A program made the position numbers and the translations under genes. DNA of 64,000 bases from Hymenoscyphus infarciens. Its lineage: Eukaryota; Ascomycota; Leotiomycetes; Helotiales; Helotiaceae. Shown piece after piece: positions 35,315-48,145 of this stretch. The stretch is from positions 310,001-374,000 of the forward strand of contig LLCB01000004.1 in assembly GCA_001414345.1 (NCBI GenBank), in the 5' to 3' direction. The notes under the pieces were generated by a model. The model was not told the DNA's origin. It searched no databases and saw nothing but the letters and a program-made list of their open reading frames with translations. Position 1 is the first letter of the stretch. Each line of letters begins with the position of its first letter.

Positions 35315-35832
35315 ATCGCTCAGTCTACCTCTTACCTAATCCGCTTCGCGTATTAGATAAGAGAGAGTAATACGATAAAACTAGTAATACGACTACTTTT
35401 GTTTTATACTAAAATCGCCTTAACTAGCCTCTAATAACTCCTCACCTTTGCTACTAAAACTACTCTAATATGTTCCTACTATTAATATATAGCTTAAACT
35501 TATATTTAATCTTTAAAATATAATTATATCTTCTATATTCTAGGCTTTACTAAATTTTTCTAGAGATTTAGTAGTAGCTTTCTTAGAAGTTAGATTTAAG
35601 AACTAGATAGATACTAAATAGATAAATCTTACTTTATATTTCTATTTATTAAGGTTAAAATAAGAGACTCTAATTAAAATTAGAATATAATAAAGCGTTG
35701 TTGTTTTGTTATATATTTTTAAAAACAATGTATTTTGATATAAACTAAAAGTAGTCGTATTACTAGTTTTATCGTATTACTCTCTCTTACCTAATACGCG
35801 AAGCGGATTAGGTAAGAGGTAGACCGAGCGAT
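35315..35832. mobile_element. 518-bp element W with 86-bp terminal inverted repeats
   Basis: The first and last 86 bp are inverted copies with two differences, both G/A. The termini read ATCGCTCGGTCTACC, next to TA on both sides (35313-35314, 35833-35834). The middle 346 bp has no coding sequence. The homologous site in Y (complement of about 40960-40970) has a single TA and no insertion. TA duplication suggests mobilisation by a Tc1/mariner-type transposase, so W is a MITE. The long inverted repeats could fold into a hairpin in RNA. Confidence 0.85.
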
Positions 35833-38735
35833 TAGTCTCTCTTTACTACTTCTATTTTATTTATAAAGAAAGTAAATAGAAGACTATATTTCTATATTAA
35901 CTTCTAAAAACTTAATAATCTTACTTAAAAGGACTACTATCTATTACTTCTAATTAATAAAACACTTATATATATTAGTTAAACTTATATTTTTACTAAG
36001 CTAGATATCTAATAAGCCTTCTACTATATATAAATAGATCTAAATACTAAAGAATTAACTACTTTTTATACTTATTATAAAACATATAAGTATAAGATTC
36101 TATTCTTTAGTTTAATAAATAGCTTATCTATCTACTAATATAATATAAATAATATCTTATTTAACTATTTAGATAACTTTTACTTTACTTATTTAGATAA
36201 TATCCTTATTTACTTATTAAATGTTTTTAAATATAAAGAGTATATATAAAAAGTCTTTTAATATCTTAAAAATACTAAGTTATAAGTTAATATTAAGAAT
36301 ATAAGTTTAATATTAAGAAGATAAAATATCTTAAGTTTATTATTAGTATTAATAGTATTAAAGTAGACTTTAAAAAAGTCTTAGTAGTATAAGAATAGTA
36401 AGGTTTAAAAATAATAAAAGGTATTTAAAGCTTCTTTAGTTTCTATAACTTTTATTAAAAGTTTATTTAGAACTATAGTATAATTATAAAGCTCTTAGTA
36501 TATTTAATATAGAATAATATATCTTTTAATTTTAATAAGAAGTACTAGGAAGTGTTTAAAGACTTAAAAGTAGTACTTACTTCTATACTAATCCTCTACT
36601 ATTACTCTTCTAACCTTTTTATTATAATTAAAATAGACGCTTTAAATAGAATTATTACTAAAGTATTATAATAATAATAAGCTAATAGAGAATAGTATCT
36701 TATAGTCTACTTTAGTAAGACTATATCTCTAGCTAAGTATAACTATAAAATATATAATAAAAAGCTACTTACTATTATATACTTACTTATAAAATAGAGA
36801 CTAAAACTATAAAGTACTTATTTAAAGATCTATATTTATACTAATTATAAGGTGTTTAAGTACTTTATAACTATTAAGTAACTTACTACTTATTAAGTAA
36901 GGTAGGCTAAAGCTTTAGCTAAGTACTATTTTATTATTATATTCTATTTAAGATATAAGAATAAGAAGATAAATACTTTAACTTATAAAGTAAATAAGAT
37001 ATACTTATAAAAGGAACTTAAAAAGTAGTACTAGACTTATATACTCTTAATAAAGAAATAAGTTAATATAAAAGCGCTTAAAAACCTAGGAGTTAAGATA
37101 AGCTTAATTATACTAGCTCTAGTTAATAAAGACTACTTCTAAGAATTATTTATACTTTTAGAATAAATCTACTAAGTAAATAAGGATATTATAATATTTT
37201 AAGCTATATAAGTATAAGTTAAAACTAATACTAATTTCTTATATACTTTAGAGAAAGGCTTTTTACTTTACTAAGACTACTTAGTAGTACTAGATATAGA
37301 TATACTAAGAATAGACCTAATTTATAAGGCTTATAATTAGATACTTTTAGCTTACTTAAGAAGAGTTAAGACCTACTAGATTCTATATTTAAGATATATT
37401 TAGCGAAATATAAAAGCTAATATTATAAGATATATATAAAACTATTATAAATATAGAAGAGTAGACGTTCTTTAAGATAAAATACCTAGCTATCTACACC
37501 TACTCCTAATACTACTATATATATAGTAATATATAGCTATAGATTTTAAGTCCTTTCTAGTTAATAAGTATAGTTATAATAATATATTTATAGTAATAGA
37601 CTACTTATCTAAGTAGTCTATTTTAATACTCTATTATAAGAATATTACTTCTAAATAGATAGTAAGGTTATATATTAAACACGTTTAATAATACTATAAG
37701 CTTCTAAAAAGTATAATATTAGATAGAGGCTCTTACTTTATTACTATATTTTAAAGAGAGTTTACTTAAACCCTAGGTATTTAGCTTTAACTCTTTACTA
37801 TAAGCTATACTTAAACTAATAGCTAGACTAAGATTATAAATTAATATCTTAATTAGCGCTTATAGCTATATATTAATTATTATTATACTAATTAGTCTAA
37901 GATTCTTCTAATAATAGACTATATATAGTTAGTACTATCTTATAGTACTATTAGAATATTACCTTTTAAGTTATAAAAGAGATATATACTAAGAACCTCG
38001 TTTAACTAGTAAATACTAGAACTAGCTAATATAAAAGAACGGCTATTATAAGAAGAGGCTATAGTAGTTATAAAGACGATTTAAGAGGTTCTAGAAGTTA
38101 GCTAAGTAAATATATTAAAAGCTTAATAGAAGAAGGAATAAGATGTAAATAAATATAGATAAGACGTTGATTTTAGAGTAGAAGAAATAGTCTTTATTAT
38201 AATAAAGGACTAGGTAACTTAATAACTAAGCTAAAAGCTAGACTACTAGATAGCTAGCTCTTTTAAGATCTTTAAGAAAGTAGGTTCTACTTTTTAATTA
38301 TAACTACTAGCTTCTATTAAAGTCTACTCTATCTTTACTTCTAAGAAGTTATATAAGGCTATAGACGATCTCTTACTAGGATAGGTAGTTATACTACTTC
38401 TGTTAATTATTATAAATAAAGAAGAGAAATAGGAGGTTAAAGAAATACTAGCTAGTAAGAAGAGATAGTAGTCTCTCTATTACTAAATTAAGTAGAAAGG
38501 CTATAATAAAGACTTTAATTAGTATCTAGCTTAATAACTAATCTATATACTATAACTAGTAGAGAAGTTCTATTTAGAGAAGTTAAAGATAGCTAGTTCT
38601 CTAGAAGCTCTTCTACTATAGAAAGTAGTATATAAGGCTAGAAGAGAGGAGTATAGTAAGCTAGAGGTTAATACTTCTATATTAAAGAAGAATAAAGCTA
38701 CTTAGTTATAGAAGGCTTATTTAAAAGAGAGGTAG

Positions 38736-38926
38736 TATAATAGTTCTAGTTATATACGTTACTTACGTAACTAGGTTATTCTAAGGCTTTACTAAGGCTT
38801 CGCTTAATATATATAAATAAAGCTAGAGTGCTTATACTCTTTGCTTTTCTCCTTAGTTTAGTTTTTCTTAATATTAGATACTATTCTATAAGTACTCTCT
38901 TTATATATTTATAGAGAGCTGTTATA
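38736..38926 (+). repeat. 3' LTR of Gypsy element X
   Basis: 191 bp, direct copy of 26411-26601; followed by the target duplication CTAAT. Confidence 0.9.
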
Positions 38927-41900
38927 CTAATTAAGGTATTAGTTTATAATTTTAGTCTAGCTATTAGTTTAAGTATAGTTTATAGTAGAGAATTAAAGCT
39001 AGATACTTAGAATTTAAGTAAACTCTCTCTAAAACATAGTAATAAAGTAAGAGCCTTTATCTAATATTATACTTTCTAGAATCTTATAGTATTATAGAAT
39101 ATATTTAATATATAACCTTACTATCTACTTAGAAGTAATATTCTTATAATAGAGTATTAAAATAGACTACTTAGATAAGTAGTCTATTACTATAAATATG
39201 TTATTATAACTATATTTATTAGTTAGAAAGGACTTAAAATCTATAGCTATATATTACTATATATATAGTAGTACTAGGAGTAGATATAGATAGCTAAGTA
39301 TTTTATCTTAAGAAACGTCTACTCTTCTATATTTATAATAGTTTTATATATATCTTATAATATTAGCTTTTATATTTTACTAGATATATCTTAAATATAG
39401 TATCTAGTAGGTCTTATCTCTTCTTAAATAAGCTAAAAGTATCTAATTATAAGCCTTATAAATTAGGTCTATCCTTAGTATATCTATATCTAGTACTACT
39501 AAGTAGTCTTAGTAGAGTAAAAGGCTTTTCTCTAAGGTATATAGAGAATTAGTATTAGTTTCTACTTATACTTATATAGTTTAAAGTATTATTATATCCT
39601 TATTTATTTAGTAGATTTATTCTAAAAGTATAATTAATTCTTAGAAGTAGTCTTTATTAATTAAAGCTAGTATAATTAAGCTTATTTTAATTTCTAGGTC
39701 TTTAAGTGTTTCTATATTAACTTATTCCTTTATTAAGAGTATATAAGTCTAGTACTACTCTTTAAGTTCTTTTTATAAATATATCTTATCTACTTTATAA
39801 GTTAAAGTATCTATCTTCTTATTTTTATACTCTAAGTAAAATATAATAATAAAATAGTACTTAGCTAAAGCTTTAGCCTACTTTATTTAATAAATAGTAA
39901 GTTACTTAATAGTTATAAAATACTTAAGTACTTTATAATTAATATAAATATAGATCTTTAAATAAGTACTTTATAGTTCTAGTCTCTATTTTATAAGTAA
40001 GTATATAATAGTAAGTAGCTTCTTATTATATATTTTATAGTTATACTTAGTTAAAGACATAGTCTTACTAAAGTAGGTTATAGAGTACTATTCTCTATTA
40101 GCTTATTATTATTATAATACTCTAATAATAATCTTATTTAAAACATCTATTTTAATTATAGTAGAAAGTATAGAAGAGTAGTAGTAGAGGATTAGTATAG
40201 AAGTAAGTACTACTTTTAAGTTTTTAAACACTTTCTAGTATTCCTTATTAAACTTAAAAGATACGTTATTCTATATTAGATATACTAATAGTTTTATAAT
40301 TATACTATAGTTTTAAATAAACCTTTAATAAAAGTTATAAAAACTAAAGAAGCTTTAAACACCTTTTACTATTTTAGAAGCCTACTATTTTTATACTACT
40401 AAGACCTTTTTAGAGTTTATTTTAATATTATTAGTATTAATAATAAACCTAAGATATTTTATCTTCTTAATATTAAACTTATACTTCTTAATATTAACTT
40501 ATAACCTAGTATTTTTAAAATATTAAAAGACTTTTTATATATACTTTTTATATTTAAAAATGTTTAATAAGTAAATAAGAATATTATTTAAATAAGTAGA
40601 GTAAAAGTTATCTAGATAATTAAATAAGATATTATTTATATAATATTAGTAGATAAATAAACTATTTATTAAATTAAATAGTAAGACTATATACTTATAA
40701 GTTTTATAGTATATATAAAAAGTAGTTAATTCTTTAGTATCTAGATCTATTTATATATAGTAGAAAGCTTACTAAATATCTAACTTAGTAAAAATATAAG
40801 CTTAACTAATATATATAAGTATTTTATTAATTAGAGGTAATAGATAGTAGTTCTTTTAAGTAAGATTATTAAGTTTTTAGAAGTTAATATAAAAACATAG
40901 TCTTTTATCTACTTTCTTTATAAATAGAATAGAAGTAGTAAAAAGGAACTAGTTATACTTAATAAACCTTTTATAAAGATTTTCTAAGATATATTCCTTT
41001 ATAGCTAGTAGCTTCTTAGTAGATATTTTATATAAAAAAGAATATTTAAAAGTATTTAAACCTTTAAGATTAATCTTATAGTTATAGTATTAATAAGATA
41101 GAAGAGTATCTAAGATAGTCTTAGAAAATACTTTCTTAAAGTCTTAGAGAATAGCGATTATAAAAGCTATATCTAGCTCTTAATTAGCTATAATAGTATT
41201 AATTTCATATATACTTATAGTAAGTATCTTACTATCTTTTTAGAATAAGTAATAATATATTTCTATAATTAAAATAACTAAAATATTAATAATAAGATCT
41301 AACTTCTTTAAGATAAAGAGTTTCTAATAGTATACTAGAGTAAGTACCTTCTTTATAATACTTTTAAGTTCTCTCTTTATAACCTAGTATTATGCTTATA
41401 TTAAGGACTTATAGCCTTCTTTACTATATATAGATAGTATATAACTAGTTAAAGTTATAGTATTAATTTTAAAGTAATTTATAGACTTTAAAAGTCTTTT
41501 ACTTTATTAGTACTATTTATCTATTTCTATAGCTTAATTATAAGTATTAGCTTTATTCTAATAAGAAGATATAGAGTTTTTTAATTATATAACGTCTTAA
41601 GAAAGAGGAGTTAGCTATTAAGTAAAGAAGTAAGGCTTAAGGTTATTAGGCTAGAGTAACTTCTAATAAGTTATATTAATATTAATATAGAAGTACTTAA
41701 AGAACCTCTAGCTAAGAATAATATTATATAGACCTAAGTCTAAGAGAATAAATAGTATATTAAAGAATTTATAACTATCTAAGATATAATTTAAAAGGAG
41801 ATAGTATATAGCTTTACTTTTAATTTCTCTATTATATCTATAAATCTTAATAAGAGTAGAAAGTCTTTTAGTCTTTAAACTATAAAACTTTATAAGGTTA

Positions 41901-43457
41901 TAACTAAGTTATATATTTATAAAAGAAAAGGTATTTACTTTAAAGTTACTAAGAGTAGTAGTTTATATACTAAATCTATTAATAGTTATTATACTAAGTA
42001 AAGTAAACACTTTCTTATTAATTAATAACTATAAATTAATCTTAGAGAGATTAATTATATATTTATCTAAAGAGGAGTCTTCTCTTAGACTTCTTTGTTT
42101 TCTAACTCTAAGCTAGTATCTTCTCTTTTAAGCTCTTTAAGTTTAACCTTATATATTTTTAGCTTTAGGTAATCCTTAATATAATAACTAAGCTTACTAT
42201 AGTTAAAGTACTTATCTAATAGTCCTAGAGTTAAGTAGTTATTTATAGTAGAAGCGTTTAAGCGTTTAAGAGAAATAAAAGAGATTATAGAAGAAGAAGA
42301 GATAATAGGTATAGAAGTAAGTATATACTAGTTTAAGATATAAGTAAGGTTTATTACTTATATCTTTTAAGTAGTAAGATTTTAAAGGTTATTATTAATA
42401 CTACTTATAAGATTATAAAAAGAGTTTATATCTCTTTTAGCTTAGAACTTAGTAATAATAAGAGATTAGTATAGTATAAGAGTTAATTTACTCTATAAGT
42501 CTTCTACTAAGTCTTATTATATAACTTTAGCTTTATCTATAATTTATTAGAACTTAGTATAGAAGTTATAGAAAGTCTCTCTTTTTAATATAATAAGGTC
42601 TTAATACTTAATATAAGCTTCTTAGTATATATAAGAGCTAATAGTAATGTTTTAAAGATAAGTTAATATCTCTTTATAGCTTTTAAACCGATCTATAGTA
42701 TTAAACTTATATCTTAGGTAAATATAGTTTTAAGCTTTTCTAGAAGTATAGTAGTAGATTAAGTTTATTCTTACTTCCTTAGACTTAAAATAGTTAATAT
42801 TAATAGATAGCTTTACTATAATCTTAGTTTCCTAGGTTATATAAGTAAATTCGTCTTCTATAATAAATAGGTAAGAATTAGCTATTTAACTAGTCTTCTT
42901 TAATAATAGAGCTATAAAAGAGGAACGAGTTATATTAAATGTTTATAATTAAATAGAAGTATATTAATAAGAACTACTAGCTATATTTAAAGTATTTACT
43001 TTAAGTTTATAAACTTTACTTATTAATAAGGTTATTACTTTAAAGATTTATTATAAAGTAGAGTTAAGTAGAGGTAATTTAGAGATCTTATACTATAAGA
43101 GACTAGTAGTATCCTTAGTAGAAGAAGGTAGTAGTAGTATAGTAATAGCTAGTATATATATTTTAGTAGATTAAGTTCTTAAACTAGATTAAGATATAAT
43201 ATTAATAGAAGAAGAGAGAGAGATAGACTCTACTAACTCTAAAGTAAAGTAGAATAGTTCTTAGGTTAATAGATTATCTTTAAAAGACTTAATATAGCTA
43301 ATAGAAGAATATTAGACTCTATTACTTAATATAAAGAGGTTTAATATTATAGAGGAGAATAGTAGATTTAAAGGATTTAATATAGAGTAAATATATATAT
43401 TATTATTAGAATATTAGTAAAAGCCTTCTTAGGTAAAGAGAGAGAGTTTAGTTTTAG

Positions 43458-43652
43458 TATAATAGCTCTCTATAACTATATAAAAGGAGTACTTATAGAA
43501 TAGTACCTTTTATTAAAGAAAACTAAACTAAAGAGAAAAGCAGAGAGTATAGATACTCTAGCTTTATTTATTTATATATATTAAGCAAGTTCTTAAAAAA
43601 GCCTTAGAATAACCTAGTTACGTAAGTAACGTATATAACTAGGACTATTACA
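43458..43652 (-). repeat. 5' LTR of Gypsy element Y
   Basis: 195 bp. Its outer end reads TGTAATAG on the minus strand, so the original TG start is preserved here while other copies show TA. Followed by the duplication TAGGC at 43653-43657. Confidence 0.9.
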
Positions 43653-43657
43653 TAGGC

Positions 43658-44380
43658 TTCTTTTAATAGTATATTAATATTATTATTAGAATAATAGTAC
43701 TACTAATAAATCTAAAGTTTATTATAAAATAGATAATAAGAGCCTAGCTAATAGAAAGACTAGAAAAAACAATCTTACTTAAAAGAGCCTAGTTTACCTC
43801 TTTTCTAGGCTTATAGTCTTATTAAAACTATAAAATTTTAATATATTATTATATATTATTATATAATATTATAGAATATTATATAATATTTAAAAGCTAC
43901 TTAGTTTATAAAACTACGTAGTTTTACTATATAAAACTATACTAACTATAGTTTTATATAAGTAATTCAAAACTAAGTAAAATTTCCTAAAAACTAACTA
44001 TATAGTAAGTTAGTATAGTTAGTTCTTTAAAAACTATACGTATTCTCTATACTAATCAGTTCTTAATATATAGATGAATCTAGAACAACCTAAGATTCTA
44101 TTCTAATAGTAATCAAGGACTTAGGAACTTGTGAAGGCTGTTTTGAAACCTAAGTTACAAAATGATATTTAGTAGCTAACGTCCTCTCTGTTAAGTTCTA
44201 TATCATTTACAAATACTACATTCGTGATCTTGACCCTATACAAAACCTCGCATACGAACTAAAAGCCCCACCACAACCCACAACAAAACATCCACAGATA
44301 TTCCGTGAAAAACTTCACTGACTCATGGTAAGGCCCCACCCAAGCCCGAACATAATACTAAATACCACTCTTCCATCTCA
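43658..44380. repeat. AT-rich flank of the nest (right), then unique DNA
   Basis: To about 44070 the sequence is TA-rich with internal inverted copies (ATAAAACTATACTAAC near 43930-43960). Beyond that, ordinary composition upstream of tRNA-Asp. Confidence 0.4.
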
Positions 44381-44394
44381 ACAAGAACATACTG

Positions 44395-44547
44395 TCTTTG
44401 ATGGTCTAGTGGTTATGATTTCCGCTTGTCAAGAAAAGCCCTATCTAGGGCTTGATAAGCGCGGGAGACCGGGGTTCGATTGTAAGTATTTCCAAAATTC
44501 AACATCTAAAGACAAGCAACTAACAATAAAACAGCCCCGTCAGAGAG
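44395..44547 (+). tRNA. tRNA-Asp (GTC) with two introns
   Basis: Acceptor TCTTTGA (44395-44401) pairs with TCAGAGA (44540-44546, one T-G pair); discriminator G at 44547. The anticodon stem TCCGC/GCGGG encloses loop TTGTCAC with anticodon GTC. The usual intron follows position 37 (44432-44459, 28 nt, with an AGCCCTATCTAGGGCT hairpin). The T-stem CGGGG and loop TTCGATT (44470-44481) are followed not by CCCCG but by a 53-bp insertion, 44482-44534, beginning GTAAGT and ending ACAG; CCCCG follows at 44535-44539. Without both introns the RNA is 72 nt with full pairing. The internal promoter is intact: A box around 44402-44413, B box GGTTCGATT upstream of the insertion. A T7 run at 44586-44592 is a suitable terminator. 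Confidence 0.88.
44482..44534 (+). other. Spliceosomal-type intron in the T-loop of tRNA-Asp
   Basis: 53 bp between tRNA positions 60 and 61. It has a perfect GTAAGT donor, branch-site candidate CTAAC at 44520-44524 with the branch A 11 nt before the end, and acceptor AACAG. Size and signals match the introns of protein genes here (45-61 bp is the common class). No T4 run is present inside. Confidence 0.8.
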
Positions 44548-45478
44548 AATCTGAGGTTCAATTCCCCAATAAGAGTTTATTTCTATTTTTTTGTCTTTTT
44601 CCGGCGCTGATAGTGACCCCGATTCTCTTCATTTCAGAAATCCAACATATAAAGCCCTCCATCTCAACCCTCCACAACAGTAGACTTTGGAGAGCCAGGA
44701 GAGCGTTAGTCCAAAGGCTCTAGCATCTAGCTTGGGTTTTCGTTCTTTTCTTTATTTTCTTTTTTATCCCCGTTGTTCGCTTCGCTCTGAAAAAGTAATA
44801 GCATATATCAAATCCTGCGGGCTCCGACTTCGGGCCGATCGACTTTTTTCGATTCCACATCAGAGAGTACAAACTCTGAAGGTTATTGTTCAACTCTTTT
44901 TTTTGGCCTTTTTGGGTATTTTAATCAGGACTTACGATGAAATTTTGCTTCTTTCCAGCCTTGTTCTGAGGGAGATCGGATGGGAGATGAGGAGTGAACA
45001 AGAAAAAGAAGTGGAAAGCCCGTCTCCAGTAATAGATAAAAGGTTATCTCTTCAACTCTAGTTACTTGTGATCGATCGAAAGTCCGAGACCTTCCATAAG
45101 GAGTGATGTTATATTTTCCTTCCGCCTTTTTTCAAACGGAGAGACACCCCCCAAAGGCAAAAGGAGCTGAAGGTGAATCCACTCTCTTATCATCTACTCT
45201 TTCGCTTTTGATCCTCAGCAAGATGTGGAAATCGAGGACTACTGTGTCTCTCAGTTCTCATGCCAGAAAAGGTACGGGTGAAAACAAATCCCTTTATCCC
45301 AGTCAGTATGCGAACACTCTAAAAATATTTTGACACAAATCCTTTTCCTTATTTCACGAGTCTTGTCTATAAAGAAGTCAACTTAATTAATTCGTGTAGT
45401 TCCGGTGTTTCCATTTTGAGAAGGAGTTTGAGTAAAATATCATACAGAAAATCATTTAGTATTTGACAACACACAATT
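44548..45478. other. Region downstream of tRNA-Asp and 3' flank of the F-box gene
   Basis: GAGGTTCAATTCCCC at 44564-44578 is a second T-arm-like string just after the tRNA. Plus-strand frames at 44687-45061 and 45103-45333 lack recognised motifs (the first has no ATG start); they are not called. Confidence 0.35.
44586..44592 (+). terminator. Pol III terminator of tRNA-Asp
   Basis: Run of seven T, 39 nt after the discriminator base; the first run of four or more T after the gene. Confidence 0.6.
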
Positions 45479-46986
<1,508 letters not shown>

Positions 46987-47608
46987 TGTGGTGGCATGGG
47001 TGTGTGTTTTGATGGAAGAGGTGTATTCAGTGAACACTGATGGAGAGAAGATGTTAAGGTGAGTCGTGGTAGCCTAGCTTGAGAGGGGTCAAGCAAGGGG
47101 TAGTGATGGCCGTTGATTGGTTATTTAATCGAAAGCCGCGCGTGTATTTCGGGCAAGGTGGCACAATTGATTTCAACACTTTTCAAATTAATCTTAGACT
47201 TTTACAGGAATAGTAATCTGCTATCCAGGTGTTTTAAAAGTCTCACTTGCCTGTGGTTACAACGAGAAGTGAAGACCTGTGACAATTACATAGACAATAC
47301 GTAAAAGTGGCTGCTTTCGTGAAATGTTGTTTTTAAATAAAACAATCTTGGAAACAACTTTGAACTTACTGTGATCATATTGAAACCATATACCAGGCAA
47401 AACGTAGCTCAAAAATAGCGCGAAAAGTTCTCTAAGTGCAAGAGTGTGTTTAGCGAGGAGAGCCGTCAATCTACTAAACACTCAAATGCCCCACTTTGTC
47501 TGTCTTCTATCCAATAGGGTGAGTTTCCAGCTAGGAGATCCCACAAATCCTGCTGACATTTTCATAAATTGAAATAAGAAAAATTGAAATATCCATAATT
47601 CACAAAAA
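46987..47608. other. Intergenic region between the F-box gene and tRNA-Thr
   Basis: Promoter region of the minus-strand F-box gene; no supported frame or repeat. Confidence 0.4.
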
Positions 47609-47701
47609 GCCTTCGTAGCTCAATGGTAGAGCGCGTCACTAGTATTAGAAGTTACTTTCTATGATATGACGAGGTTGTGTGTTCGATTCGCACCGAAGGC
47701 A
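47609..47701 (+). tRNA. tRNA-Thr (AGT) with one canonical intron
   Basis: Acceptor GCCTTCG/CGAAGGC pairs 7 of 7, D-stem GCTC/GAGC, anticodon stem CGTCA/TGACG, loop CTAGTA plus A with anticodon AGT, T-stem GTGTG/CGCAC with loop TTCGATT, discriminator A. The intron after position 37 is 47645-47665 (21 nt). Unlike the Asp and Phe genes in this window, its T-loop is uninterrupted, so it serves as a local control. Confidence 0.93.
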
Positions 47702-48145
47702 AAGAAAGTATTTGCGTTGAATATATCTTTTTGCTCAAAAGCGCCTCGTCTCTTTCTTTTGTTCTAGATACGAACATGATTTGTCATTTAATAGTATCAT
47801 ATCATCCCGTTTTTTCTTCTCTCAAACTACTCTACCCAATTCCTTGCTTTCTCTTTAATGTATTTTAGGGAATTTATTTTTATAGTAATTCAGTACGTTG
47901 ACTAACTTTGCCAACTGATATCCAGATTCCTGCAATGGAAGATAGTAAGGTGTGCCAACTAGCAGTTTCTAAGTAATGAATCACACTGAATGCAAAGGCA
48001 TACCCACCCCTGTGTACTTCAGATTAGCTCTTCCTGTGTGAGACGTCATAACTACATTTTCCCCTAGAACTACCAGATTTCTACCTGCACCACTCCTGAC
48101 CATGCTCCTCGCCAACTACCACAAAGTTTCCTTCCGTAAATCACA
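47702..48145. other. Intergenic region
   Basis: A T5 run at 47728-47732 is the likely Pol III terminator of tRNA-Thr. The rest is 3' flank of the hydrolase gene; no gene seen. Confidence 0.4.

Larger units (their letters stand above)
26411..38926 (+). mobile_element. Gypsy-type LTR element X inserted in Y
   Basis: Two 191-bp LTRs (26411-26601, 38736-38926) begin TATAACAG/TATAATAG and end CTGTTATA or CTATTATA, from an inferred TGTAACAG...CTGTTACA. The target duplication is CTAGT (26406-26410) and CTAAT (38927-38931), differing by one G-to-A. It interrupts the integrase region of Y in opposite orientation. Landmarks on the plus strand: the RT catalytic block read as TYLDNILIY at 36187-36213 (YLDD with Asp changed to Asn), and the integrase core near 37551-37625 with FKSFLVNKYSYNN and IDYLSK. 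RT before integrase is the Ty3/Gypsy order. Without the two later insertions it would be about 5.8 kb. No intact frame remains. Confidence 0.92.
25376..43652 (-). mobile_element. Gypsy-type LTR element Y (host of the nest), RIP-degraded
   Basis: LTRs lie at 25376-25552 (3' LTR, 177 bp with a 14-bp deletion) and 43458-43652 (5' LTR), and the 5-bp target duplication TAGGC at 25371-25375 and 43653-43657. The element reads on the minus strand and is split by element X: 43457-38927 holds its gag, protease, RT, RNase H and the first part of integrase, and 26410-25553 holds the rest of integrase up to the 3' LTR. The two parts are collinear with the complement of element X, so they can be joined with confidence. 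Stops pervade all frames. Family and order follow from element X. Confidence 0.9.

Noticed and set aside
25376..43652. Repeated blocks that might be taken for a CRISPR-like or tandem array
   Set aside because: They are LTRs and internal parts of nested, paralogous retrotransposons with target duplications.
44482..44534. Explaining the tRNA-Asp insertion as a tRNA-endonuclease intron
   Set aside because: Its position in the T-loop and the GT-AG plus CTAAC signals do not fit the normal bulge-helix-bulge site after position 37, which is separately occupied by a 28-nt intron.
44687..45061. 124-codon plus-strand frame behind tRNA-Asp
   Set aside because: Begins with TTG, has no ATG near the start, no motif and no splice support.
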